Shown: positions 1 to 13,558, numbered from the stretch's first letter. The stretch: 64,000 nucleotides of DNA from Apoda limacodes (GCA_946406115.1 OX291557.1:7100501-7164500); one strand, 5' to 3'. Numbers and translations are program-made. The notes: a model not told the origin generated them from the sequence alone.

Positions 1-1197
1 GGACTGAACCTACATCCTACCTCCGGTACATTATATTCTTTATTGTGCTGTGTGCGTGTTTTAAGAGGATACACTTCGCGGCGCCTCGCAGCGGGCTTCA
101 TACAATCGAATTTCTCACTTATTTTTGACATTTGCTGATCAAACACCACGAAATTATAAAAGAAATGTTCTAGTTATATTTATCTAGATCTGCAGTGTGC
201 CCGTTTTCTATCAAAATTTATAGTTCAAAAGTTAAACAGGATTCTAGTTTTTCATACAAATGGTTTTAAAAAAGATTTCTAGTTAATATAACTTTTTACA
301 AGATTTTGGAAAACCACAGACCTAGGTATTCGGCTTGGGATTGTGACTAAGAAATTTCACAGTGATAAAGAAATGTATTCTTTATTTTAGCAAAATAAAA
401 AAAAAAAATTAGCATTGAAAGGAAACAAAACTAAAAAAGTCAACGTCATATCAAGGTTCAAGTAACAAATGTTGCGTTATACGTAAGTGGTTGTTAAGTA
501 TTACCCCAGTTTGCCTGACCTTTATTAGTTCACCTGTAATATTTTAAATAATGTCTAAACTTTTACTTTACGCCATATTTATTGTTCGCCGCGTTTTTGC
601 GGTCACGCGATTTTGTTTACCTAGTGCCTATACTATGGTTTAAAGATCTTGACTTAAAGAAGGGATGAGGGACAAATTTATAAGAAAAAAATTGGAATAA
701 GAGAGTTGTTTGTTCTGATTTTCATATACCTAAGTATGAACTGGATTTCAGAAGAGTATTTGAAGGTAAGTATATTGTGACTCGTCGTGGTTAGAGCAGC
801 GTCGATGGCCAGACAAGCGGTGATAGGCTCACTCCCTATCCCCATCGGGACGGAATATTCATCGGTGAAAAGAAAATATTCATAGAACTCAGTATACATT
901 GTAACCTGTCATCAAAGTTTGTAACAGTTCGGATATTGTCGTGATAGTTTTTATATGTATTTTCATAGCAAACGTATGTATGTATTTGAATAAACTCCCT
1001 ACTTTTGTTAATACATTAAAGTAAGTTATTCATTTAAATTACGTATTTTAAGGACTACCGTATCGATTTGTTTGGTTTCAATGTGTGTATTTTGAAAATT
1101 TAGAATCCACTCGCCATCTGCGTCTAAAAATAGCACAAAAGGCACCGTAGGATAGAGTGGACGCATATCGGTAACTTAAATTCATATATCAAAATAT
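1..1197. other. AT-rich non-coding stretch
   Basis: No open frame with recognisable domains and no repeat end that I can name. Short frames here have no family signal. A somewhat GC-richer patch near 775-860 may be an old repeat, but I cannot place it. Confidence 0.5.
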
Positions 1198-1581
1198 CAA
1201 TATTAATATTATAAATGCGAATGTAACTCTGTCTGTTATCTCTTCATGCTTAAACCGCTGCACCGATTAAGATGAAATTTAGCGTGGGGATAGTTTAAGT
1301 CCCGGGAAAGACAAAGGCTACTTTAAAACGTCAAGTGTGAGTCGGTTCTTTTTCTACAATTGGGAAGTTGCCGTTCAAACCCTACACCGATAACCCAATT
1401 AAGGACTGAAAGTACCGCGGGCGAAATTTGGCATGAAGATACTCTGAGTCCCAGAAAACGACATAGGCTACTTGAAAACGACAATTGTGAGTAGGTTTTC
1501 TTACTATAATTGAGGAGTTGCCATTGAAATCTTATACCGATTACCAAATTTAGGTTGGAGGAACCGCGGACGAAAGCTTGT
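1198..1581 (+). mobile_element. Helitron-like non-autonomous relic (H1), internally duplicated
   Basis: It starts with the AATATTATAAATGCGA-type sequence seen at the 5' end of short lepidopteran Helitrons. The usual internal text follows (rich in ACCG, then 'gatgaaatttagc', then 'aggctac'). The 3' side reads GCGGACGAAAGCTTGT, a degraded form of the CTAGT terminus. The body occurs twice: 1288-1424 and 1437-1573 match over their full lengths with many substitutions. No coding capacity. The Helitron call rests on termini and on similarity to other copies in this window. Confidence 0.55.
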
Positions 1582-2049
1582 AAACTATTTATTTTTATTG
1601 CCTACCATACAATGGTCGACGGCGACGCACCGTGCGGGAAAGGTATTTTAGTCGCAAGCCACTCTAACATGACCGACAGCATAATCTTTAGTCAGTTTAA
1701 AAATAGTATAAGTTCTGTGGGTGTGTACCTGCCTTTATTCAGATTTACCTATAATATTATGGAATAGGTGGTGAAAGACACACGGAAAGTGCTGGCTGAC
1801 CCAAAGTATTGATTTTGGAATGAACTCCCGCTGCTGAAAAATATGCTTACATCACAGTCTTTGTCTCCTACTACAGAGAGATTAGTGTTGGACAAGTACA
1901 GAGAGAACTTCTTTTATATTAAAACATAGATAAAAAACACAGTTGAAATAGCAATTATAAGAAAAAAAAATAAGTTAACACTATTTTAATAAGCATTTTA
2001 AAAACCTTGATCCACAACTATGCAATATTTCTGTAATCGATTTCTTTTA
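1582..2049. other. Unassigned sequence
   Basis: A short open frame runs through 1555-1767 but shows no recognisable motif and overlaps the end of the preceding repeat. I see nothing else. Confidence 0.4.
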
Positions 2050-2330
2050 GGATTCCGTACCTCAAAAGGAAAAAAAGGAAAGTTGAAATTAATATCAAAT
2101 ACATACTAAAGTCTACGGTCACTTAAAGTTGTAAAAATATGCCAAAAATAAGGCATTATAATTAAAAATAAATATTTCTGTCGCATTTGTGACACGAATA
2201 AATCAAAACCTATGGGGTACTTTCCTTTGACCTAGAATTAAAAAATGTGGCAAGAAGCTATGCCATGTAACACACATAAAGGAAAAAATCTGAAAACCAT
2301 AAATTTGTTGTTACAGGACAAAAAAAACTT
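2050..2330 (-). mobile_element. MINE-2-like element, partial
   Basis: It begins with a variant of the subterminal motif AGGGTTCCGTACCTCAAA and continues into text shared with the copies at 21338 and 24171 (for example 'aatcaaaacctatgggg' and 'cctagaat'). The GGCCAAGTGCGAG end is missing. MINE-2 is a known lepidopteran MITE-like family without coding capacity. Confidence 0.6.
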
Positions 2331-2394
2331 ATTAGTAGTTGGTAAACTAATCGTGACTTATGTCGATGTATAGGGACAACGGCAAAGTTAAGTT

Positions 2395-4112
2395 TATCCC
2401 TTATCTGGGCCAACTTAATGGCGTCGTGTGTGGCATTATAAGTCGGAAAACTGCATATGAGGCTTGGACCACGAAATAATAATGATCCGAATATTTATGA
2501 GTCAAAACGCAGATTAAAAGTAGCCTCGAAGTTCAGTAATAAAGCAACTGCCAGAGCTAAATTCCAATTCATCAGCAAAATAGGTGGGCGACTAGTGAGC
2601 TATCCCTCTGGGAGTCGTGCTTTTTGGTCGCTTGCAAAAGACTGGTGGGGGTGGTCCCATAGTGGTAAAGAGAAAGCCGATCTACTTGGTAGTATCTTTG
2701 CCTCTAACTCCTCCACCGCCTACTATACTGTGGTGTGGTAAGACAATGCCAGAAATCTCTGCAAAACAGCTGGACGTATGGTGGGCATTGCTATCCTCTA
2801 AATGTTCAAAAGTTGAGTGGGCCAGACGGTATACTAGCAGTGGTGCTTAAACAAGACATCAAATGTACACCTGGTGCCCAAAAAGGATGATAGATCAGAT
2901 CTATCGAATTACAGATCAGTGCTATTAGCTCTCTCTTTTTCAAGGTGATCAACACACAACTACTAAGATACCTTGAAAATCATTACCTGGCATTGGCATG
3001 TAACCTAGATATAGCGAAAGTGTTCGATTGGGCTTGGCACCGGGGTCTTCTATAGAAGTTGCCATCTTACGGAGTGCCCGAGGGTTTGTGCAAATGGGTA
3101 GCTAGCTTTTTGTCCGGTAGACGCATACGAGCCATAGTTGACGGTAGTTGCTCTGATAGCATGGACAATAATTCTGGTATCCCGCAAGGCTTTGTGCTGT
3201 CTCCTACGCTGTTTCTACATATAAATGACACGTTGGATATTAAAAATATACATTGCTATGCAAATGACAGTACAGGAGGCTTTTATTATACGGGGTGCAA
3301 ACATACCTCGTTCCGATGTGGAGGAAAAGCGTGGAGAACTTGTGTCTGAAATCGAGACCACACTGTCCAAGTTCTCTGACTGGGGACTGGAAAACTTGGT
3401 CCGATTCAACTCTAAGAAGACACAAGTCTGCGCGTTCATCGCTAAGAAAACCCCATTTACTGATGTCCCATAATTCCAAAACACCCCTTGGATCCTTGGT
3501 GCTGACATCTCTACCGATGTTCAGTTCCGAGATCATTTGCAAGACAAGGTGAAGCTGGCGTCTAAAAAACTTGGATCGAAGCAGTACTTCACTTCGGGGC
3601 AAAGGGTTGCTGCTTTACAAGTCGCAAGTCCGGCACCATATGGAGCACTGCTGCCATCTCTGGGTGGGTGCACCGGGATACCACCTCAGCCCTTTTAACT
3701 CGGTTCAACGACGAGCTTCGAGAATCGTCAATGATCCTAAACTCACAAGCCAAGCACAAGAATCTTACCCTTTATTCTGATTCTGAGACTTTGCTACCCT
3801 GTGTGTGTTCTACCGCTTGTATAATGGGATATAAATATGAGAAATTGTTTGAAATTATGCCCTTGGCTTCTTTCTGCCATCGCAACGCACGCCATCGGCA
3901 GGGAATTTATCCTCATCACGTACAGTGCGGTTTCAGAGAACTTTCTGCCGCGAACGCTAAGCTTGTGGAATTAGCTCCCTGCCATAGTTTTCTCTGAGGA
4001 CTACAGTATGGGTTTCTTTAAGTCCTGCGGTGATGCCCCAGGTGTTGCAAGCGTGCATAGGCTACGGTGACTGCTTACCATCAGGCGAACCGAAAGCTTG
4101 TTGGTATAAAAA
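2395..4112 (+). mobile_element. LINE-A copy 1: decayed, 5'-truncated non-LTR retrotransposon
   Basis: Sequence matches the longer copy at 48777-51839 from its endonuclease-RT linker through to the 3' end (ATAGGCTACGGTGACTGCTTACC, then GTATAAAAAAA). Translatable pieces include the linker (2457-2741), RT palm blocks (3059-3349) and the C-terminal region (3571-3997), in different frames. The catalytic YADD box reads YAND, so the second motif-C aspartate pair is damaged. Much of the first RT segment is deleted around 2950-3000. A dead copy. Confidence 0.85.
3059..3997 (+). pseudogene. Reverse transcriptase fragment of LINE-A copy 1
   Basis: This stretch held the palm, thumb and C-terminal part of a non-LTR reverse transcriptase. 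Visible blocks in order are: 'YGVPEGLCKWVASFLSGRRI' at about 3065-3130; a damaged GIPQG block (normally GVPQGSVLSP) at 3175-3205; the catalytic box as YAND at about 3256-3267; a thumb region with 'SDWG'; and the C-terminal 'HHMEHCCHLWVGAPGY' block. At least four frame changes separate them. The family normally copies its own RNA onto nicked chromosomal DNA. This copy cannot encode an active enzyme. Confidence 0.8.
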
Positions 4113-4545
4113 AACCGGCCAAGTGCGAGTCTGGCTCGCGCACCGAGAATTCCATGCAATCTTATTATATGTTGTAAATTATTTAAAATATTTTTATTAT
4201 ATGATGTAACTCAAAAATTACGGTTTACAGATTTCTTTATCTGTGCTAGAAGAAGTTGCTTCGTACCAAATTTCAAGATTCTGATTTCACGGGAAGTACC
4301 CTGTAGGTTTTGATTCCGAAAATTTGCGACATAAACGGCTGTATCTTTTGATTGCGTTGGCTTAGAAATTTGATTTTTTCACAGCTCTAAGAGACAGTAG
4401 ATTTGAGTATTTGATATAAATTTTAGCATGATACCTCCACGCGTTCCTTAGAAAAAGGGTCTTGACTGATGGACGGACGGACAACAAAGTGATCCTATAG
4501 GGGTTCCGTTTTCTCCTTTGGAGGTACGGAAACCTAAAAAAGTAT
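4111..4545 (+). mobile_element. MINE-2-like element, near full length
   Basis: The left end reads ACCGGCCAAGTGCGAGTC followed by a degenerate GGGTTCC motif. The right end has a short GGAC repeat, then 'aaagtgatcctat', and then a foldable end in which GGTTCCGT and ACGGAAACC pair across a short spacer. It directly abuts the A-tail of LINE-A copy 1. No coding sequence. The same architecture appears at 43195-43640. Confidence 0.7.
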
Positions 4546-5996
4546 TTTTTTGGGTTCCATGGCCAAATCGAGACATATAAATTCTTGTTTTTATTCATGT
4601 CTGTTTATATCCGTACGTCATCGCACAGCCTTATTATTTTTCCAACTTTCAAAAGAATAATTTTACAAGCAGGGGTCTTATAAGTTTGGGAATTAGTTAT
4701 AAGTATTTTGTTTTTATTTAATTTAAAGAGTTTATTCTATTTTCATTATTGAACACGTTATCGAATTTTAATGTTATATCTCTTGATGACTCGAGATTAG
4801 CTGGAAGAGATCTCTTATTAGAGATAAGCTTGCCTCTATACATAATATTACGAGAATATCCTACATTTTATAAATTTGTGTAATGTACAAAATAAATAAA
4901 TATAAAAAATATGTTCTTCATATAAGTAATGCCATTCCCCAAGTAGCATTTTAAAACAACTATTGCTTTATGTCGCTGGGTATAGGTACCTACATCAAAA
5001 AGCAGGTGATAATTTAAATATAAACTATCTGTCATTAATAAAGGACATGTCACTTTCAAAAAAGCAAACCACTGACAGACGTCAACTCATGAATTGTAAA
5101 ATTTATGGACATATCGTAAACTTTAAAAGGTAATTTATTATAAAAGAAGCCGGAGTTTTACGCTCTAGACATTTTATGGCCTCATTTAATTATATCGTCC
5201 ATCTACGACGGATGGTCACATAATTGCTATTATTGAGCTCGGCTTGCTTTCAGCAACCGGCGTTCCGTCGACATGTTAATAAAACAGCATTTTGCAAACT
5301 CGATCTCCATATTAGCCGAGCCCTAGATATTTTCGAAGGTAAGAGAAAAAGGACGCCGCGCTACGACGGAGCGAGAAAAAACAACATAATCCACTTATAC
5401 GTCACGGTAGGGTTGCGTTTATACATTTTTACTGGAGAAAATTCGGGAATACCCTTAATGCATATTAAGCCGGGTCCAGAGCTATTTTCATTGAGGTAGA
5501 TATCAGGAGAAGTATTGAAATGAAATTTTCCGGTTGTGGATTTTAGGGATAATGAACGTTTCGCTCGTACCCGCTGTTTGTTGCTAAGAATGTGACCCTT
5601 GCAGAGTTTGTAAGGGCGTATTATTGTTTTTAAAATAAATATCTCTGAAACTATTCCTTCAGTTGTTTATAAGCTCATGAATCTAGTTTGTCATATAGTG
5701 TACTAAAAAATATAACTGAAAAACTTAGCTAAAGAAAAGTTATGTATATATTATTACATTTATGCCACCACCCTTTTAGTAATGCGATAGGTAGGTACTG
5801 TAAAGGAAATTCCTTAAACCTTAGTAAGTACAAATAAAATAAAAAAGGTTGCCATACCTACGTCTGCTGTATTTTTCCGAACAAGTCCAGAATTTTATTT
5901 GTCTGAAATGCGAGGCAAATTTAAAACATTCCGAATTTTGAAAGATGAGACACCCACTTTCTATTACGCGGATATGACGTAAGCTATTATTTATTT
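4546..5996. other. Unassigned AT-rich sequence
   Basis: An open frame at 5224-5499 has mildly higher GC but no motif I recognise. No repeat termini seen. Confidence 0.4.
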
Positions 5997-6250
5997 CTAG
6001 CTTTTGCTTGCATTTTTACCCGCTCTAAATTCGGTTATCGGCATGGTATTTATACAAAGACCTAGTCCTTCATCATATTAAGAAAGTGTGCTACATCTGT
6101 AGCTATTGTTCGTCTTCGTGGAAGATCGAGGAATTTTTGTGAGAGGTTTGAAATTTCCGGAGTAAAAAGTAGCCATGTTCTTTTAGAATTTTTTTAAACA
6201 ATCTCTGTACCAAAAACCAGCTCAGCCGGGTGTTTAGCTACAGTAAATTC
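5997..6250 (-). mobile_element. Helitron-like non-autonomous relic (H6)
   Basis: On the minus strand it ends in CTAG at 5997-6000. Just inside lies the block 'ccgaatttagagcggg' that also lies just inside the 3' ends of other short Helitrons here (20586 and 31511 copies). The 5' end is not clear. Confidence 0.5.
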
Positions 6251-7149
6251 AAATAAATAAATGTTCATAGAGATTTTACCTTTTTTGCATTTAAAAAAAT
6301 AGCTTCCTGGCGTGCTTGCTTCACTAGACAAGAAAGAGAAACGTACTTAAATTCAAGATATTTGCTACAAAAAAATTAAAAAAATAGACTTCGAAATCCA
6401 AAAAAAAATTAAGGCCGAATTAGGATTCGACCTAGCCTGGTAAAAATAACAAAGTTTTCGTCTTGGGAATAAATTCTCCTACTGTATTATTAGTCGCATA
6501 GATCAAGACGAAGAAGGTTTATTTTAAAACAGGCTTTACTTCAACATAATTCCTTCCAAGTAATTTTAAAATATATTTCTGTTTATCACTTGGAAATTTC
6601 CCCAATCTGAGGAAAATGACACATGTCGGTGGTTTGGGCTTAGGGGCAGAAGGAACATGTTTGTTTGTCACAAGGCAAGACTTGCTCAGAGCAAGGTCAT
6701 TTTTAATATGAACAACTATCTAATTCTAAAAAGCACTACCCGTTAACTTCCAATTTTGAAATTTCGCTCAATAAAATAGTCAAGCATAAGTAAAAGCTTA
6801 GGCAGAAAAAAAATTAAGATAACTAGGTGGCCTAATCAGTGGACGTAAGTAATATCATAAACTTCGAATTTTGTAATCTGTCCTATGAACTCCGCAATAG
6901 CCTCATAAAATTGACCATCCTTTAGATAGATATAAAGCAAACCTGTGGTCTCTTTTCTCTTTCTATCAACATCGCCCATTTTGTTCGTTAAGATTTATTA
7001 AAACAAGTTAGAAAGTGACGAGAGACTTTTGTGACAATTTTTTTCACATTCAGAGGTTTCAACGGATGCTTTGGGTGTTTTATTTGATCTTATCTAAGTA
7101 ATATTTGACTGCGTCCAAGAATTTTGTATTAAAATCCATTAGCTCTTAC
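6251..7149. other. Unassigned AT-rich sequence
   Basis: No convincing frame, repeat or RNA structure seen. Confidence 0.4.
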
Positions 7150-7262
7150 CTCCATATACATACATACATAGGAAATGCCCAGACCCAAGACAAACACAAA
7201 TTTTCGTCATATAAATGATTGTCCTGTAAGAGGATCGAACCCGAGCCCCTCGTCTCAAAATA
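7150..7262 (-). mobile_element. tRNA-derived SINE-like fragment
   Basis: Read on the minus strand it has a good RNA polymerase III B-box (GGGTTCGATCCTC) followed by a conserved tail with TTTGTGTTTGTCTTGGGTCTG. The 40293-40415 copy carries the same tail. The A-box half is degraded. Confidence 0.55.
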
Positions 7263-8465
7263 CAAATAAACTCACAATATCCTTTATGAATTTTTAATTC
7301 TGAGTTGAGGTCGTACTTCCCCAGGAATTGAAAAAAAAACTGGAATGAAAACTTCCTGTGCAATGACAAATCATTGATGATTCGACACTGAAGAACACGT
7401 CAGCAACAAATTTCCAACACTTTAGTTTTGTTTCCAGTTCTGGTGTTTACTTAACCCACTTCACTTAATTCTCTTTTATTGAAAGAATTCCACTTAATTT
7501 TATTAAGTAGATTTTACAAGGAATTTCAGTTATAAAAGTAATTAGAGTTAATTTAACAAATCCACTTTAAATTTAAGGTAATACCAGTAGGAGGTGAGGT
7601 GGAACCAGCAGTCTGTCCACGACAACACCCTAGTCTGCACTGGTGAGCTAAATGAGAAAGATTTCTCCTATTTCTTACCATTCGAGAGAGAATATAAAAC
7701 TCTTTTTCGCCTTTTTTTACTTCCAACTTCGTCTTAATATGCCACCCGCTCGGACCTTACGCTGAAGATATTAGAAAGTTCTAGAGTTGACATAATTATT
7801 TATTTTTCTAATCGTTGTAGCTATTTTAGTCCGCCTGATGTATCAGGAAAAATATTGCAAGTTCATGCAAATAGTCATACAAACACGAATTTTCCATCAA
7901 AACATAATGACACAGTATAACGAGGTAAGACAGTCTTTAAGTTACAAAACAAATAATTAAATAAGACTTTCTGGGTGGACAAGATTTTTTTAATAAAACA
8001 TTATAACAGTTTATAGTTCAAAATCTCCTTTTTGGCGCAGTATAGCTAGAGGGACAGAAAAGAATATAGAATACTTTTTATCCTAATCGTGTGGTCCCAC
8101 GGGATTTTTGTTATGGGACACTATACCTAACGTTCTAACGTGCTAACAATTAACTTGATATTTGGTACTAGAGATAGCTACAGAACCGAGAAAAGGAAAT
8201 AATACTTTTATGCCGATCAAGTTTTCCATGCCAACGTTGTCTTGGTATTAACAGAATCTATCTTAAGTTCCTTGTTTCTTTATACGATAATCTACATATA
8301 CAACATATGCCCGTATAATATTATATGTGCTCTGGAAAAGGTAATGGAATGCTGACCATTGTGGTAAAAAGTTTTCATAGGAGACTTAAAGGGGATCACC
8401 ATATACGTACCTACATATTGTTAATTCTACTTACTTAGTTGCGAAAACGATCAGTTTACTATATA
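7263..8465. other. Unassigned AT-rich sequence
   Basis: No recognisable gene or repeat boundary. Confidence 0.4.
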
Positions 8466-8590
8466 ATATACCCGATAGCTTAGTTAAGAGCGATTTGCTT
8501 GCTAAGCCGAAGGCGTTGATTCGATCCCCGCTCAAGACAAACATTTAATAGTTCAACATTTGTAATAGTCTTAAGACTTTTCTATTTATA
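8466..8590 (+). mobile_element. tRNA-derived SINE-like head
   Basis: A tRNA-like head of about 70 bp has an A-box-like TAGCTTAGTTAAGAGC and a B-box-like GATTCGATCCCC. It runs into 'gctcaagacaaacattt', a continuation common in lepidopteran SINE-like repeats. The acceptor stem does not close, so it is not a working tRNA gene. Confidence 0.5.
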
Positions 8591-9417
8591 TGTTTTATAT
8601 ATTTATTGTCAAAAAACATATTATATAAACTTAACCTAAAACCGTATTCGCATCAGTTGTCTGGTACAAGCTTTGCTTAGTTTAGTATCTGATGCTGCTG
8701 TGTATCGAAAACTTACAAACCTACAGACAAACCTAGCTTCCAAAACTATTCAAACTTAAAAGTAAACGCACTATGCTTTTGCTTCTGGAAGGTCAGTTTT
8801 GTCCACAATGTGTCATTTATTTATAGAAAAGTAAAAAGTCTAAATCATCAAGCGTGGTATATCATTTCTGTAATTAATTTTAATCCCTCTAATTTATGAA
8901 ACCCATAGAGTCATAATCACATCTACAGACGACGTCAATTACATTCTGTCATATAATTAGCCTCGCAAAGATACTTAATTTATAGCTATTTATTCTACAC
9001 TTAATTTCTGACACTATCAACTAGAATCTAGAATATCTTCCAAACCAATTACCCTCTTTTTAGTTATGGTATCTAGCATTACCCGTAATCACTATAATCA
9101 TAGTGTTTACCCGTCCGGTTATCGCGACCATCTTGCATAATACTATGAGTTTCCTCGGTCTACTGCAGGGGGTGGTTGTGTTAATCGCGGGGCGGCCCCG
9201 GTCTTCGTTAGTACAGAATTAATTCGTTGATAAGACGCCGCGCCTCCCGCAGGCGCTGTCTCAAGAAAGCAGGGTTGCCGATACCAGGACATTTGAGACT
9301 TCTTTTATGTATTAACTGAATGGTAGTGTCTGGTAGTAGAGAGTCAGTCTTTATCCATAAACTGTATTATCTGAAGCTATTACATGTTGGTTGAACAGGC
9401 TAATATCATATACATAT
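8591..9417. other. Unassigned sequence with a GC-richer patch
   Basis: A GC-richer block at about 9105-9300 stands out from its surroundings but carries no open frame or motif I can name. Confidence 0.35.
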
Positions 9418-9470
9418 ACGTACTGCGGTGACCGTTTACCATCGAACGAACCGGATTAGATTGTTTGCTG
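9418..9470 (+). mobile_element. LINE-A 3' end scrap
   Basis: 'TACTGCGGTGACCGTTTACCATC' (positions 9421-9443) matches the extreme 3' end shared by all LINE-A copies. A degraded version of the following accg...ttgtttgc text comes next. Only about 50 bp remain. Confidence 0.55.
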
Positions 9471-12400
9471 TTACCGTTAGCATTAAAAAAAACAGTAATT
9501 ATTAAACAAACATAGTTTTTTTCGTTATTTAATTGATTTAATACTCTTATACATAAAATTACTTTTAAACAAAAATACTTTCTACTACAAAATAAAGAAT
9601 CAACATAATATAATTACATCTTGTAATGAAATGTAATATTAGTTAATAAATTTGTACAAAATTATCCGGCAATAGTTTAGTTTCTTACATTTTGTAAAAA
9701 AATATCGGATCTGTTATCGTGTTACGTTTATCGATAACTCCATCCCTATCAGTTTCTCTGACTCTGCTATGACCTTGTACGTGCGTAAGCGTCATATTTT
9801 TATTAAATAATGTATATAATGTAAAAAAGACGCTCCTTCAAATTTCCACAGGAGCTGGCATCGAGAAAATAAAGAAATGGAAATAGTATAGTTTGATAAT
9901 TCTCTGGCATTTCATGAACCTATTGAAAAGAGTGGTATTAACCTTCAGTGCTTTTGAACAATTACTGGACGCTATAAATGGGCATTATACACAAGGTACG
10001 TAACCAAAAAAGAGCAATACAAGAAGTATCTTGCTATTTCCAAGACCATTGGGATCCTTGGTGTTTCCAACATTCTTCCGCTCTTTAGTATCCTTAAGAA
10101 AACAAAGGTGTGAGAGGATCAAAGCAGAGTATTTGGTATGGTAACATGGTAATTTTTTGACTGGTTGTCCAGATACTTCCACAAGTAATAGTGCATCTTC
10201 GTCGAAATTATTTATTTTTCTTCGACCTGTTTTCACCTCTCAACTTGTTTTCGATATGCCTTGTTCATACATTTTAGATTCAAATTTCAACGACGGCCAT
10301 CTTGAGACTCATGAACTTCTAACTTAAGGTAGGTAAGTAAATTTTAAGCATTTTAATGTGAAATTATCATTTTAAGCCAGCAGACAAGAAAGATATCCAT
10401 GATCTATCTTGGATACCAGTACCGGACACCCTGTCCAAATTTCCAAAAAACGAGAGAAAGAGGGGCAAAATAAAAAAAACATTGTAATTCCAATTGTTAC
10501 AGTGCAACAAACTTTTCTGATCCGGTGTCCGTCGCTAGTGTCGTGTAAGTCCTGTGGACTTTAATACGGCGACTATAGTTCTGATGTTTGACCACCGGGT
10601 TAGAAAAGTGTGTTCTACTTTACATAAAATGCTTTTGGCACTTTTCAAATTAGCAACAGTCATCAACATAATCAACCACATTATATTATTAATTCCCTAT
10701 ATCTTGATAAAACTCAATGAATTTACATACTCAAAAGCACAAAAGAATAGTTGGTTTATTCGTGGACTCAGTTCTTAAATCCCGTGAAGATGGCGCATTC
10801 AACTGTGCCGAAATATCGAAAACTCAATAAATTCAATCCTGGTAAGGTAATAAGTTTTTACGTAGTTTTAAAAGTGATACACAACCCTGAAATCTAAGAA
10901 CAAATTAAAAAGACGACCACTGGATTGCCCTGGGGATGTAGGGGGAAATTACACCCTGAAGCCTACCTTGACCCTCTTTAATGAACATTGCACTGTATTA
11001 CTGACTCCCTCACTCTTGCCGTCTGTTGGAGTTAGAAAGTGCTTTTTGTCTCTTACTTAGATATTTTCTATTAGAGTTTTTTTTATTTTATGCAACAGTT
11101 TTTCCCGCTGAGCTTTAAATCTTTTAACATTTAATTATGTTATTTATGCATTAAAGACCAAACATCCAAAACTTTAGAGGGCGATTACAATTTTTTTTTG
11201 TGCTTTTACATAATTGCATTCATCATGCCCGTTTAAGGCTGCGGTATAGGCTAGACCGCAAAAATACGCCATTTTTGTGCAAATTTTGTGGCTAAAACTA
11301 AACTATAGCATCTAAAGGATTGAAAAAAATATATGATACGAAACTTGCCTAGTGCATTACCTCACTGAATGATTTTCATTTATTGTATTTAATGCAATAA
11401 AAAATCTGGAAGTGACCATTGTTTCAAGACTTGTGTAAATTTTTAAAGCGTGTTTTGCATTTGCTTGAAATGAAAATTGGTTAAATAATTAGAATAGCTT
11501 ATTATCTAGTGCATTGACTCTAAGTTGTAGCAAAAAGTTATAAAATGTGACTACAAAACGGTAATAACGTTAAATTGCATACAAAAAATTAAAATCTTCA
11601 AGGCGTCATTACGGTATAAATCACCTAAGAAGTATATAATATATATATCTCATAGTAATTTATATGACATTATTTAATGATTTATAGTTCATTTACATAC
11701 ACAACGTTAGAATTACAGAAATTAGCTTTTTGGCCTATATCGCCCTCTTAAGTATCAATGCGTTTAATGTCATAATCCAGCCAAGTTAAAAAGACATAAT
11801 TCTGTATGGCACTACAAAGTTCGGCTCGTTCTCTTTAGTTGGATTATTGTCATTAAGCACATAATGTACAATATATCAGTGAACAAAACGCAACTTATTG
11901 TTTTTCACACCTCGTTTGAGGAACTTTAATACAAAAAATAAAAAAATAAAAAAAAAATCTTTCTACCTAATGATAAAAAGATTTTTTTTTATTTGCGGCG
12001 AGATCTAGTGATGCATTCGTATGTATGATTAGTATGAGTGGTTCTGCAACATGTACTAGATTAAAGTGCGAATTAGACGTTGGCTGCAATGTATATTTTA
12101 ATATAATAGAGCCAGAGAGTTTTTTGTTTTTTTGTTTAAACCGGCTTATCTATCTATGGAACTACCAGTCGGACTTAAAAAATGCTTTTTGTATTTGATA
12201 GTCCGATTCTTGGGTAAGGTTATATATAGGCTATTACCATCACGCTACAACGCTTAGGAGCCGAGCAAAACGAAAAAAGCCAAAAAGAACCCTAAGCGAA
12301 AACGAAATAATACCGCGGGCGAGCAATGCGACGGGGGAAGTCAACTACGGAAAGGGCACCGACGTTTGCCAGGTCGGTTAGTTATAATAGTACTGGCACA

Positions 12401-13558
12401 ATCTTTAACAGTAGTTATCTATAATATGTACCTATATAGATAGAGGTTTTTAATTTGAGTCAATGATGCAAAATTTCTAAATCTATGTAGTCAGAGTTTT
12501 TTATCGACGACGCAACGTCCAGTAAGACAGAAATCGTAATGATTCCATAAGTCTTACGTTTTATTAAAAAAAAAAAATTCTCATATTTTTCGCCGATTTT
12601 TTGTAGGTACTCATTGCTTATAAGTTTTACTTTAAAGCCGCTTTCAATTAATACACCCATAGTACATATATAACTCTCGGTACTTAAGTACATTTATTAA
12701 TACATTTTACATTACCGCATTTGTTTACAACTGTTTAAGTTTACATTATACAAGTCAGCAATGTATGCTATGTATGTCGATGGATGAACCGAGCACGGTG
12801 GTACGTACATAACTGCGACGTATAACAAAAGAGATTATAATTTAACCATAACCATAACAGAGTATGATACTTGAATGTGTTATTATCGGCCATTTTTTGT
12901 AACATTACATATCCACATTAAATAAACTCCGTGGTAAAATGAACTTGATTAATAATTCCATGACATTAGATACCCGAAGAATAAAATTAAGTAGGAATTT
13001 CATTTTATTTTTAAGTACATTGTAAGACTTTTACTTTGTTAACGGACATGAGTAGATAAAGTTAACGCCACCACTACAACTTTTTAAAAAATAAAAACCG
13101 TCTTAAAGGTGCAAGGGGCTCAGACCATAAATTTATAATATTTTATGATCATTTATTTTAACAAAACCTCGTTTTTTTTTAGTGTCTGATATGTAGGTTA
13201 CTGTAGAAAGACAGGTGAACAGGGTTTTATCGTGTATAAATTGCGGGCTTGTTACAACTTACAATATTTTGCAATACACGCTGAACTTTCTTACTCACTA
13301 CATTTGAAAATTATCTCTTGAAGGCAGACTATTTAGAACTAGGGACGGTTTTTAAAGTTCACGCTATTATTTACAGAATGCCTTTGAATTTCTTACAAAA
13401 GTTAGTATACTGACCATGGTATGTTTTTGAATAAAATGGTTTTAAATTAGTTGTGGCTAACGGCTCATTCTAAAGTTGTGCAACAACACTTTTATTACCT
13501 TACTAGACTTTGCCAGCGGATCCTCCCGCCCTAAGTCCTATCTGGGACTCCTTTTTTT
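9471..13558. other. Long stretch without recognisable features
   Basis: Open frames at 9985-10236, 10554-10778 and 12460-12693 are short, AT-biased and lack domains. A run at about 11630-11655 is an AT dinucleotide tract. I see no gene or transposon ends. Confidence 0.4.

Noticed and set aside
7139..7369. 76-codon minus-strand frame
   Set aside because: It overlaps the SINE-like fragment and translates repeat sequence.
8466..8541. Possible tRNA gene
   Set aside because: The A and B boxes are recognisable, but the acceptor and anticodon stems do not close and the 3' context is SINE-like.
10038..10068. About 30 bases resembling LINE-A ('ccattgggatccttggtgtt')
   Set aside because: The match is too short, its flanks are unrelated to LINE-A, and it could be chance or a tiny relic. 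Not annotated.
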